Positions 15,118 to 22,142 of a DNA stretch of 28,437 nucleotides are shown here, piece after piece. Numbering within the stretch: position 1 is the first letter of the stretch; the number at the start of each line of letters is the position of its first letter. Where the stretch lies: positions 1 to 28,437 of IMG/VR virus record IMGVR_UViG_3300031857_001037; one strand, given 5' to 3'. The notes beneath the pieces were generated by a model. The model was given only the letters and a program-made list of their open reading frames with translations. It had not been told where the DNA came from and ran no database searches. Both the position numbers and the translations under genes were made by a program. This DNA is from a virus.

Positions 15118-16170
15118 CTAGAGAGACAAACTTTCAGTATAGATTTCCCGCATCATATTCTTCAGATCGCTTCCACCATCGATCTTCAGTTCATCAATGT
15201 AGCCGTCTATGAGGTCTATGGTGTTCTTGGAAAGTTCCTTCTCGGAGACATAGGCATCGGCGGAATCCTCAACCTCCTCGGCACTCTCAATGATCTGTAG
15301 GTCATATATGCCAGCATCAAAGAGGCGGTCACAGAACATGTCAAACTTTGGCTGATTCTTCTTGGATGTCACAACAAGACGGACAAAGCAGTTCTTGTAC
15401 TTTGAGAAGTTGAAGTTTCCATGACCACTTTCGTCAAGGGATGCATCATAGGAGATTCTGCGATAGAGTTTCAAGGGGTTCTCAATGAACTCAAGGCAAC
15501 CATCATCTGTGTTCAGTACATGGAATCCCCTCGTCTCATCCACCTCAGAGAAGAACATCTGATATGGGTTTCCAAGGTAGTTCACATTTCCGCTCTGCTG
15601 CTTGCAGTGGAAGTGACCAGAATAGACCTTGGGGAACTTGGATAGTATGGCAGGGTCAAGACCGCCCTCATGACGAACTCCACGGACAACCTCATAACCA
15701 TTCAATTCAAAGTGACCAAAGACAGCATCTGCATTGCTACCCTTGAGATACTCAGCCACCTCAAGGGCATTCTCCTTGCTTATCCAAGGAACAAATCCGC
15801 AGATCATTCCATCGATCAGTATGTCCTGTGGCTTCTCATAGACATGAAACGAGTCACCGAAAATCTCCACGACCGAGTTGACCTCATTGGTGTTCTTCCA
15901 ATAGCAGTCATGGTTTCCAATCACGCAATGCACATCGATGTCATTCTGAACGAAGAAATCCGTGAACCTCTTACGCACATTTCTCAAGGTGTTGAAGTTG
16001 ATGTACTTCCTTCGGTCAAGAACATCCCCCATGTGGATGACCGTCTTGATATTGTTCTTGATGAGATATGGAAAGAACTGATCCTCAAAGAAGTTCAGAT
16101 ATGCCTCAAGGAATATCGGAGAATCGTTCTTGAAACCGAAGTGCGTGTCCGTTACGATTGCAATCTTCAT
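15118..16170 (-). CDS. 47: Recombination nuclease subunit gp47 (Mre11/SbcD-like)
   Basis: A 350-residue metallophosphoesterase nuclease, partner of gp46 in end resection. All phosphoesterase motifs are present: DTHFG (8-12), GDVLDR (48-53), GNHD (85-88), FGHFE (151-155) and SGHFH (184-188), giving the residues that bind two manganese ions. After residue 230 comes the capping and gp46-binding region. Length matches T4 gp47 (339). The ATG overlaps the gp55 stop (ATGA). Confidence 0.96.
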   Translation of the reverse strand: MKIAIVTDTHFGFKNDSPIFLEAYLNFFEDQFFPYLIKNNIKTVIHMGDVLDRRKYINFNTLRNVRKRFTDFFVQNDIDVHCVIGNHDCYWKNTNEVNSVVEIFGDSFHVYEKPQDILIDGMICGFVPWISKENALEVAEYLKGSNADAVFGHFELNGYEVVRGVRHEGGLDPAILSKFPKVYSGHFHCKQQSGNVNYLGNPYQMFFSEVDETRGFHVLNTDDGCLEFIENPLKLYRRISYDASLDESGHGNFNFSKYKNCFVRLVVTSKKNQPKFDMFCDRLFDAGIYDLQIIESAEEVEDSADAYVSEKELSKNTIDLIDGYIDELKIDGGSDLKNMMREIYTESLSL

Positions 16171-16706
16171 TTCTTGGTCTTCTTCTTAGCAGCCTTCTTG
16201 GCTGGTTTCTTTTCCTTCTTCTTGCCCTCAAAATTCTCAAGATCAAGTTCAGAGAGAGAAAGAGATTTCACGAAGTCCTGAACCTTGTTTTCATCATGAT
16301 ATATTTCATTCAGCCATTTCGGTATCTTACCTTGCATCTCGGCAAGTTCAATGCACTTGAACTTGATGTAGTTCTGCTTCTTTTCCTTCTGTATCCTGCG
16401 GACAAAGGCATAGTAGATTATCTGCGTGAAGTAAGAGAATGGATTCTTGGACTTGCGAGGATTGAAGTTGGCGGCATACATGAGGCAGTTCTCTATGCCA
16501 TCTCCCACCATCTCATCCCTGTATGGGTAGTTGATGAAGTTTGGTCTGTACGACAGACGCTCTGCAATCTCAAGAAAACACTTGCCTATGTACTCGGTGA
16601 CGGGAGGAAGTGGAAGATTGGCTTTCTTTGCCTTGTTCCAATCCTTCTTCCATTTCACCATCTCTGCGTAGAATGTCTTGTTGTCTATGTAATGGCTGCT
16701 GCTCAT
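16167..16706 (-). CDS. 55: Late-transcription sigma factor gp55
   Basis: A 179-residue sigma factor that, on host RNA polymerase core, recognises the late -10 element; in T4 it also contacts clamp gp45. The sigma region-2-like core is at about 60-110 (DGIENCLMYAANFNP, then NPFSYFTQIIYYAFVRRIQKEKK). Residues 150-160 (SLSELDLENFE) are followed by an 18-residue tail with 12 lysines, whereas T4 gp55 ends in its clamp-binding motif. An AAGGAGG ribosome-binding site precedes the ATG. It lies between the uvsW block and gp47, the place seen in marine T4-like phages. No gp33 coactivator gene is visible in the window. Confidence 0.93.
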   Translation of the reverse strand: MSSSHYIDNKTFYAEMVKWKKDWNKAKKANLPLPPVTEYIGKCFLEIAERLSYRPNFINYPYRDEMVGDGIENCLMYAANFNPRKSKNPFSYFTQIIYYAFVRRIQKEKKQNYIKFKCIELAEMQGKIPKWLNEIYHDENKVQDFVKSLSLSELDLENFEGKKKEKKPAKKAAKKKTKK

Positions 16707-16848
16707 GCATCCTCCTTCTCTGATGTGAACATCCTACATCATCATCGGACGAAAGCAAGCCATGACTTTAGATTCTGTTGACAAGACTATTGACAGATGA
16801 AAACGAGATTGGTAACTTGACTGTGTCGGGTTTGATCAAGAAGTGTTC
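16707..16848. other. Largest intergenic gap, 142 bases
   Basis: No convincing gene or hairpin terminator is seen. On the plus strand there are two TTGACA hexamers (16778-16783 and 16790-16795), but neither has a good -10 box and no plus-strand gene follows. On the minus strand no strong promoter is evident, although a gp55 promoter would be expected here. Confidence 0.5.
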
Positions 16849-17580
16849 TTAGAGATAATCACTGGGGTTTGAACTCCAGTCTCGGAAACTGTTGCCGTAA
16901 GGCTCATCACCCTTCTCATTCAGATTGATATCGTTCTCACGGATCTTCTTTGGCTTGATCTTGTGATCGACATCGTCCTCAAGGTCTTCATCTGAATCGT
17001 CACCATTGTCATCGTTGTAGTTCATTCCCGCGGAAAGAAGATCATCGATAAGACCTTCCTCCATCATGTTCTTGAAGATGTTGGAAGGGAACATGAAGTT
17101 GACGATCACCATGTCCTTGCCCTTTTCATTTGACTTGAGGAAGTTGTCCATGGGTTCAACTGGAATCGAAGAAGCATCTCCACCCACGGATTCCATCAGC
17201 ATTTTTCTCATCTCGTTTTCAATCCTCTTCAGTTCTTCTTCTTCCTTCTCAGTAAGCACGGATTCTTCAGCCTTTGGCGGTGCTTGCTTGGGCATGTCTT
17301 CGCTTTTCATATAGCGTTCATAGGCTTCTATGACATCGCTTGAAGGAGGCATCTTGATCCCTATCCAGTTGTTTGGTATGACAACTTCATTGGAATCCGT
17401 TCTTCCAATCCAGTTCTCCATCACCACTGCTGCCTTGAGAACTCCTGTTGCATGATCCATGAATGGAACCTGCTTTATCTGCATCGGACGAAGAACCTTG
17501 ACTCCCGTTCTGCTCTTGGATATCAGGCTTGCGACTATCTCATCGCCTGATCGCAACTTGATGAGGATGTATTCCTTCAT
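16849..17580 (-). CDS. Two-domain protein with Sm-like N-terminus, unknown function
   Basis: A 243-residue protein. Residues 1-75 (EYILIKLRSGDEIVASLISKS, then VKVLRPMQIK, later NEVVIPNNWIGIK) have the strand pattern of an Sm/LSm-like barrel, the RNA-binding fold of Hfq. A charged helix follows (about 105-130), then a second conserved segment DMVIVNFMFPSNIFKNMMEEGLIDDLL (156-182) and a very acidic stretch (190-206). The start at 17580 was chosen because it overlaps the UvsW stop (ATGA) with GGAG upstream; the longer frame to 17691 only reads through uvsW. Genes of this type stand by uvsW in other marine T4-like phages as hypothetical proteins. RNA binding is inference. Confidence 0.7.
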   Translation of the reverse strand: MKEYILIKLRSGDEIVASLISKSRTGVKVLRPMQIKQVPFMDHATGVLKAAVVMENWIGRTDSNEVVIPNNWIGIKMPPSSDVIEAYERYMKSEDMPKQAPPKAEESVLTEKEEEELKRIENEMRKMLMESVGGDASSIPVEPMDNFLKSNEKGKDMVIVNFMFPSNIFKNMMEEGLIDDLLSAGMNYNDDNGDDSDEDLEDDVDHKIKPKKIRENDINLNEKGDEPYGNSFRDWSSNPSDYL

Positions 17581-19067
17581 TGGAGATTCTCCACCTTTAG
17601 GATGATCGGTCGAAACTCGAACTTTTCCGACCGATAGATTTTGATTCTTTCGGAGAAATGACGAAGAGTGTGATTCTTCCTTGTTTTCCATGATAGATCA
17701 TCTCCAATATCGTACAACTTTGCAAACTGCTTGTGTTCGGAAACCCTGAGTTGCCTTCCGATTGATTGCAGCACGCGAATCCTAGACTTGCTCGGAGAGG
17801 CAAATATGATGTTGTGCAGTCTCTTTATCGAAATCCCCGTCGAGAATGTCCCGTAAGACGCCACCACGATGCACGAATCATTCTCTTCAAGTATCTTGCG
17901 TACAGCCTCGCGATCCTCGACATCCGTGCCACCGTGAACGAAGAAGACCTTTCTCTTGTCACTTTCCCTTGCGAGATCATAAAGAACCTTTCCATGTTTC
18001 TCGACATACTGGAAAAGTATCAGTGTATTTCCCTTCAGCGTATGTGCGAGATCCGTTATGAACTTGTTTCGCTTTTGATTGTGGACGAGCCACAGCATCT
18101 CGTCACTATAGTTATGCTTCGTCATCGTGCGTCTGTCCTCCTCGGGATACTGTAGGAGGATGGCATCGATCTTGAGGCTCGACAGAATGTTCTTGTCGAT
18201 CAGTTTCTTCGTGGAGGTCACATGATAGGAAGGACCGAACAATCCTTCGATGATCAACTTGTGGCACTGCATTCCGTCAAGTGTTCCCGTGGTTCCGATC
18301 CTGTGATTGCAGTTTGTAAGTTTCTCCATGATGCCACTGAGCGACTTTGCCTTGTACATGTGGCATTCATCGCCAAATGCAACGGAGAACTGATCAAACC
18401 ATGAGCGCGGTTGCTTGAAGATCGATTGCCATGTCGTGATCACGATCCTCTTGTTGGTATCCTTGTCCTGTCCTGCATAGATGGAATGACAGTTCTTTCC
18501 AACCTTCCAATCGGTTCCCTTTGAGTACAACTTGAAGTCCGACTCCATCTGAGTGACAAGTCCTATCGTTGGAACGATGACGAGGATCTTGCCCTCTGTA
18601 TTCTCAAGCAGATGCCTCATCAGGAGGTAGATGATCAAGGACTTGCCGCTACCCGTTGGAGACACCAGGAGGATTCTAGATGTTTCTGCTGCCTTCACAA
18701 CGGCTTCCCGCTGATGATCGTGGAGCGATGGTATTCCCGACTCCTTGCCTACGCAGCGCGAGAACAGTTCGTCCACCTGCTCACCTGTCAATGGCAACTT
18801 TGGAGTCTCGGAAAGATTGTTCTCAACATGGTAGCCACGATCCGCAGCGAACTTGGTCACATAGTTCTTGAGACCTCGGTAGATCGTTGCCTTGCCTATG
18901 TTGTAGAGTTTGATGTCTCCATTCCACCGCGACTTGCGGAAACGGGACATGTACTTGTGATTAGGAACCTTGAAGGAGAAGCAATCGCTCAACTCCTTTG
19001 CGGTTCCGCGTTCACATCTCACTCGGATGAATACTGAATCTACATCTTCAAGAACCAATGTATCCAT
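17577..19067 (-). CDS. uvsW: UvsW helicase
   Basis: A 496-residue superfamily 2 helicase. In T4 UvsW unwinds R-loops and branched DNA, ending origin-dependent initiation and driving recombination-dependent replication. Residues 1-100 form the small N-terminal domain (KYMSRFRKSRWNGDIKLYN). Walker A SPTGSGKS is at 136-143, the DEAH-like box DECH at 233-236, TGT at about 260 and motif VI QSIGRQLR near 424-431. Length is close to T4 UvsW (503). No strong ribosome-binding site precedes its ATG, only GGAGG about 25 bases upstream. It follows the dCMP deaminase by 8 bases. Confidence 0.95.
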   Translation of the reverse strand: MDTLVLEDVDSVFIRVRCERGTAKELSDCFSFKVPNHKYMSRFRKSRWNGDIKLYNIGKATIYRGLKNYVTKFAADRGYHVENNLSETPKLPLTGEQVDELFSRCVGKESGIPSLHDHQREAVVKAAETSRILLVSPTGSGKSLIIYLLMRHLLENTEGKILVIVPTIGLVTQMESDFKLYSKGTDWKVGKNCHSIYAGQDKDTNKRIVITTWQSIFKQPRSWFDQFSVAFGDECHMYKAKSLSGIMEKLTNCNHRIGTTGTLDGMQCHKLIIEGLFGPSYHVTSTKKLIDKNILSSLKIDAILLQYPEEDRRTMTKHNYSDEMLWLVHNQKRNKFITDLAHTLKGNTLILFQYVEKHGKVLYDLARESDKRKVFFVHGGTDVEDREAVRKILEENDSCIVVASYGTFSTGISIKRLHNIIFASPSKSRIRVLQSIGRQLRVSEHKQFAKLYDIGDDLSWKTRKNHTLRHFSERIKIYRSEKFEFRPIILKVENLQ

Positions 19068-19075
19068 ACAGATAT

Positions 19076-19576
19076 CTATGGTTCTATTTCCTCCCCATTG
19101 AACCTAATCTTGAACTCCCCTTCGTTCAAAACCTTTCCTTCATATAAGAGGACTTCCACTCCTGCACCCTCAAGGATGTTTATCCCGATGTTGCACTTGG
19201 GTTTCCATCTTGGTGGCATGATGTCCCAAATGGTCTTATGACCAACCACTCGCTTGATGCCAGACATGACTATGGCTCTTGCACAGTCGGGGCAAGCAAT
19301 GAATGGGCAGTACAGATGGGTATTGAGAGTGGTAAGACCCTTGCTTGCACATCGATAGATCACAGCCCTTTCGGCATGTTCGATGTAATCGTACTTGTCC
19401 TGATATGCTGGCTGCTTGATGGATGGATAACGGTTGACATCGGCGGCAATGATTCCTGATGATGGGAACACGATCAATGCCCCATTCTGCGTATTGGAAT
19501 CCTCACTCCGAGCCTGAGCATGAATGTATGCCTGTCGGAGATATACTCTATGAATGCCATCCGTTACGATCTTCAT
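19076..19576 (-). CDS. dCMP deaminase
   Basis: A 166-residue zinc-dependent deoxycytidylate deaminase, converting dCMP to dUMP for thymidylate synthesis. The zinc site is plain: His67 and Glu69 (HAE, with catalytic Glu) and PFIACPDC (91-98) with Cys95 and Cys98. The N-terminal helix (LRQAYIHAQAR) and NGALIVF strand are typical. I chose the ATG at 19576 because it overlaps the uvsY stop as ATGA; the frame continues to an ATG at 19624 but that would overlap uvsY by 52 bases. It is inserted between uvsY and uvsW, which are usually closer neighbours, and is translationally coupled to uvsY. Confidence 0.9.
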   Translation of the reverse strand: MKIVTDGIHRVYLRQAYIHAQARSEDSNTQNGALIVFPSSGIIAADVNRYPSIKQPAYQDKYDYIEHAERAVIYRCASKGLTTLNTHLYCPFIACPDCARAIVMSGIKRVVGHKTIWDIMPPRWKPKCNIGINILEGAGVEVLLYEGKVLNEGEFKIRFNGEEIEP

Positions 19577-20007
19577 GATCCGCTCATGAACTTCTTCCAT
19601 TCTATAGCCGACTTGATATCCCATCCACGCCGCCCAAGCCCCTGTAGAACGGACTCAAGGTACTTGACCTTCTCGCGCTGATAGTGTATTCGTGCCTCTA
19701 GACGCAGTAGATCCTTGTCGGACTCAAGGTACACATCGATATCCGTGCGTAGGATCTTGAGACCGAATGGTTGCCACCCCTTCTCGTCAAGGGTCTCTTG
19801 GTCGAGTTTGCCGAGATAGTATTCCCACTTCAGCCTACGCATCTCTTTCTGCTCAATGAGATACTTGTGCAGGACAAGCGATTCGTCGTGCAGCAGGTTG
19901 AGATACTTGCCGTGTAGTTGTGGAGTCTTCAGTGATTCAAGGTCGAGGTTGAGATCATCGATCTCCATGTCCTTCTCGACCAACTTCTTGATTGATTCGA
20001 TATCCAT
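19573..20007 (-). CDS. uvsY: Recombination mediator UvsY
   Basis: A 144-residue protein similar in length and layout to T4 UvsY (137 residues), which loads the recombinase UvsX onto single-stranded DNA covered by gp32. The start MDIESIKKLVEKDMEIDD aligns with the T4 N-terminus, and the rest is a series of charged helices including KDLLRLEARIHYQREKVKYLESVLQGL and a C-terminal RGWDIKSAIEWKKF. There is no clear ribosome-binding site before the ATG; a sigma70-like promoter ends 6 bases upstream, implying a leaderless message. Position between gp23/gp3 and uvsW is the marine T4-like order. Confidence 0.88.
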   Translation of the reverse strand: MDIESIKKLVEKDMEIDDLNLDLESLKTPQLHGKYLNLLHDESLVLHKYLIEQKEMRRLKWEYYLGKLDQETLDEKGWQPFGLKILRTDIDVYLESDKDLLRLEARIHYQREKVKYLESVLQGLGRRGWDIKSAIEWKKFMSGS

Positions 20008-20013
20008 GACAAG

Positions 20014-20041
20014 AATATAGCACAGATTTCAATCAAGTCAA
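20014..20041 (-). promoter_or_regulatory. Sigma70-like promoter TTGACT-16-TATATT
   Basis: On the minus strand -35 TTGACT (20041-20036) and -10 TATATT (20019-20014) each match five of six consensus bases with a 16-base spacer. It lies between the tube-fold gene and uvsY and would start transcription of the recombination genes. As at 9119-9146, only 6 bases separate the -10 box from the ATG. Confidence 0.5.
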
Positions 20042-20595
20042 GTAGCCTTGACCATTGAGAATGTTTCGTATGCGAATGTGGCGTTTATCGTGATGGGACT
20101 GCTATCTGTAAGCGTTGTGCTTAGATCAAATCCATCAATGGATATTGGAAACAACTTGTGGAATATGAAGTTTACATTCGGTCTTTTTGCGCTGTTGAGG
20201 CAATGAACTGTTGCATCGGAATAATACTCTGCATCATTCTTTAGGATGTCTCTGAAATCCTCAAACGGAATAATCTGGTGCATCCACTTATAGATTTCAT
20301 TCCAGTTGGAGAACTCCTCATCTACAATGAATGTTATCTTGAAGTTATCCGCTTGAATGGACGATCCTGGAACATAAAGAGGAACAAACTTGTTTGGAAT
20401 GGCTATGTCACCAATTGTTATTGATGGTATGTTCACCGATGTACACCAGAATGTCATGTTTGGAATTCTGCTGAAGGTCAACTTGAAGTGAGTATCCAAC
20501 ATCGGATTCGTCGTATCTGGTTGACGACGATTCTGATTGTAACTCATACCTTGGCTAACAACCGATGGAAATGTATATTCGCTTTCTGTAGGCAT
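20038..20595 (-). CDS. Tail protein with tube-like fold, in the gp3 position
   Basis: A 185-residue structural protein. Its strand pattern (THFKLTFSRIPNMTFWCTSVNIPSI, then KFVPLYVPGS, FKITFIVDEEFSNWNEIYKWM, and the end FPISIDGFDLSTT with ITINATFAYETF) closely parallels the gp19 tail-tube fold also seen here at 26088-26657. In marine T4-like phages the gene after gp23 is commonly called gp3, the tail terminator; I cannot verify that from sequence alone. It could instead be a tube-cap or initiator protein. It lies beyond the terminator that follows gp23, so it should have its own promoter; a weak late-like motif stands directly before the ATG. Confidence 0.65.
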   Translation of the reverse strand: MPTESEYTFPSVVSQGMSYNQNRRQPDTTNPMLDTHFKLTFSRIPNMTFWCTSVNIPSITIGDIAIPNKFVPLYVPGSSIQADNFKITFIVDEEFSNWNEIYKWMHQIIPFEDFRDILKNDAEYYSDATVHCLNSAKRPNVNFIFHKLFPISIDGFDLSTTLTDSSPITINATFAYETFSMVKAT

Positions 20596-20600
20596 GCAAA

Positions 20601-20608
20601 TATGTATC
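20601..20608 (-). promoter_or_regulatory. Weak late-promoter-like motif GATACATA
   Basis: The minus strand reads GATACATA, six of eight matches to TATAAATA, ending 5 bases before the ATG at 20595 and just downstream of the terminator. A separate promoter is expected here because of the terminator, but the match is modest. Confidence 0.3.
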
Positions 20609-20610
20609 CC

Positions 20611-20644
20611 TAAAAAGAAAGTCGGGGGGATTTCTCCCCCCGAC
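20611..20644 (-). terminator. Intrinsic terminator after gp23
   Basis: In the minus-strand message a perfect 9-bp stem GTCGGGGGG / CCCCCCGAC (20644-20636 with 20629-20621) with a 6-base loop is followed by TTTCTTTTT. It is 26 bases after the gp23 stop and is the only strong hairpin-plus-T-tract seen in the window, so it should end or sharply reduce transcription of the capsid operon. Confidence 0.9.
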
Positions 20645-20669
20645 CTTTAGATCATTTACCGATCAACTA

Positions 20670-22115
20670 TCAGAATGCCTGAACTGCCTGAGTTCCGTGG
20701 AGATTATCTACGCGGAAGATTCGGTAATACTGATTGGCGCGATAGTTGCTTGCAATCTGAACATCTGTCGTGTTTACGAAGGGGTTGACTGCCATTCCGT
20801 AACGGGTCTTGAAGCCGATCTTGGGCTGGAAGGTGTTAGGATTGATTGCACGAACCATCTGTAGTGGGATGTAGGGGCAGTAGAAGAGACCAGCATCATA
20901 TGGAGAGGTTCCCTTGTATCCAACGCAGACAAAGTCGCGTGCAGCAGAGAACAATCCTGATCCTGCATATGGATCGATGTAGACCTTGATCTTGCCATTG
21001 AGAACACCGACAAAGGTGTTGCCAGTGTCATCTACATCAAGGTTGACATTGAGTGCTGGGCTGATGTTGAGGAAACCACCCATCGCGAGTGCCGATGCAA
21101 CATCGGACGAAACGATGATGAAGTTACCCTTGCCACGACGAGTATCCTTGGCAATCACATTGGCTTCACGCTCAATCTGGAACATGAGACCACGGAACTT
21201 TTCTGCCGACCAACGACCGTCTGAGTCGCGGACGAGATCGTAGACTCCACCTGGAGAAAGAAGACCCGCCGAGGCGCTCTGTGCATTTGTGGCAAAGTCG
21301 TATGAAACGCCTGATCTGTAGTAAAGATCGCTGTGCTGTGCGCCGAGTTTGGCTGTGGTGTAGATCGAACGAACGACCTCGCGGTTGATTTCAGCAAGGA
21401 TTTCCGTGCTGAGAATATTGGCGAGTTCGGTTTCAGCATCAAGACCGTGAATAGCCTTGAGATCCTGAGCGAGTTCGATGGTGTACTCTGCCTTGAGAGC
21501 GCGAGTCCTTGCAGTAACCGATGCACGATCAATGGTGAATGCCATTGTGTTGAAGTCGCCATAGGTTCCACCTTCACCGAGCCATTCACCAAGTTGTCTG
21601 GACATTCCTCCGTTTGGAGTCCAACCGAGGGTTGTACCGATACCAGTTCCGTTTGTAGCAGTGATACCAAAGAGAGGATCTCCAACGAGAGTTGATTCCC
21701 TAGTTGCATCACCAGGACCAGAAGTACCTGAGAATCTGGTGAATGCTTCGCGGAAGAGGGCTTCGTTGCCGCTGCGGTCATTGTAGGTTGACTTCATTGC
21801 AAAGATCAAGCCTGTTGGCGAGGTCATTGGCTGAACCGATGCGACATCATATGCCATTAGGTTTGGCATTGCACGGCGAACGAGTGCGATGAGAATTGGA
21901 TCGTAGCCTGCAAGACCACTTGAGGCGTTGTATCCAAGACCATTGGCACCACCTGCGTTGTTTACTGCATCTTCGCGAAGTGCCTGTTCCTGGTTCTCCA
22001 AGAGAATGGAGGTGACTGCGCGACGGTAATTATCCTTGACTGGAACGAGGCTGTCATGCTCCATGACTGGCTGCCACTTCCGCTCAAGTTCTTCTACTAG
22101 TGAAAAAGTTCCCAT
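20670..22115 (-). CDS. 23: Major capsid protein gp23
   Basis: A 481-residue HK97-fold capsid protein, the hexamer subunit of the head. The start LVEELERKWQPVME, the region DPILIALVRRAMPNLMAYDVASVQPM (72-97) and TGLIFAMKS are conserved among T4-like gp23 proteins. The N-terminal part is removed by protease gp21 during maturation; LLE (38-40) and LRE (46-48) fit its (L/I)xE cleavage preference, compared with residue 65 in T4. A strong AAGGAGA site precedes the ATG, as expected for the most abundant virion protein. Folding in T4 needs gp31, whose likely homologue is at 1290-1556. Confidence 0.98.
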   Translation of the reverse strand: MGTFSLVEELERKWQPVMEHDSLVPVKDNYRRAVTSILLENQEQALREDAVNNAGGANGLGYNASSGLAGYDPILIALVRRAMPNLMAYDVASVQPMTSPTGLIFAMKSTYNDRSGNEALFREAFTRFSGTSGPGDATRESTLVGDPLFGITATNGTGIGTTLGWTPNGGMSRQLGEWLGEGGTYGDFNTMAFTIDRASVTARTRALKAEYTIELAQDLKAIHGLDAETELANILSTEILAEINREVVRSIYTTAKLGAQHSDLYYRSGVSYDFATNAQSASAGLLSPGGVYDLVRDSDGRWSAEKFRGLMFQIEREANVIAKDTRRGKGNFIIVSSDVASALAMGGFLNISPALNVNLDVDDTGNTFVGVLNGKIKVYIDPYAGSGLFSAARDFVCVGYKGTSPYDAGLFYCPYIPLQMVRAINPNTFQPKIGFKTRYGMAVNPFVNTTDVQIASNYRANQYYRIFRVDNLHGTQAVQAF

Positions 22116-22142
22116 TTCTATCTCCTTTGAATAAACAGATTC

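Noticed and set aside
16778-16795. Two TTGACA hexamers on the plus strand
   Set aside because: No good -10 box at proper spacing and no plus-strand gene downstream.
17581-17691. Longer N-terminus for the Sm-like protein
   Set aside because: It lies wholly within uvsW; the ATG at 17580 has a Shine-Dalgarno site and the usual ATGA overlap.
19577-19624. Upstream ATG start for the dCMP deaminase
   Set aside because: It would overlap uvsY by 52 bases; the ATG at 19576 gives the 4-base overlap found throughout the window and keeps the whole deaminase fold.
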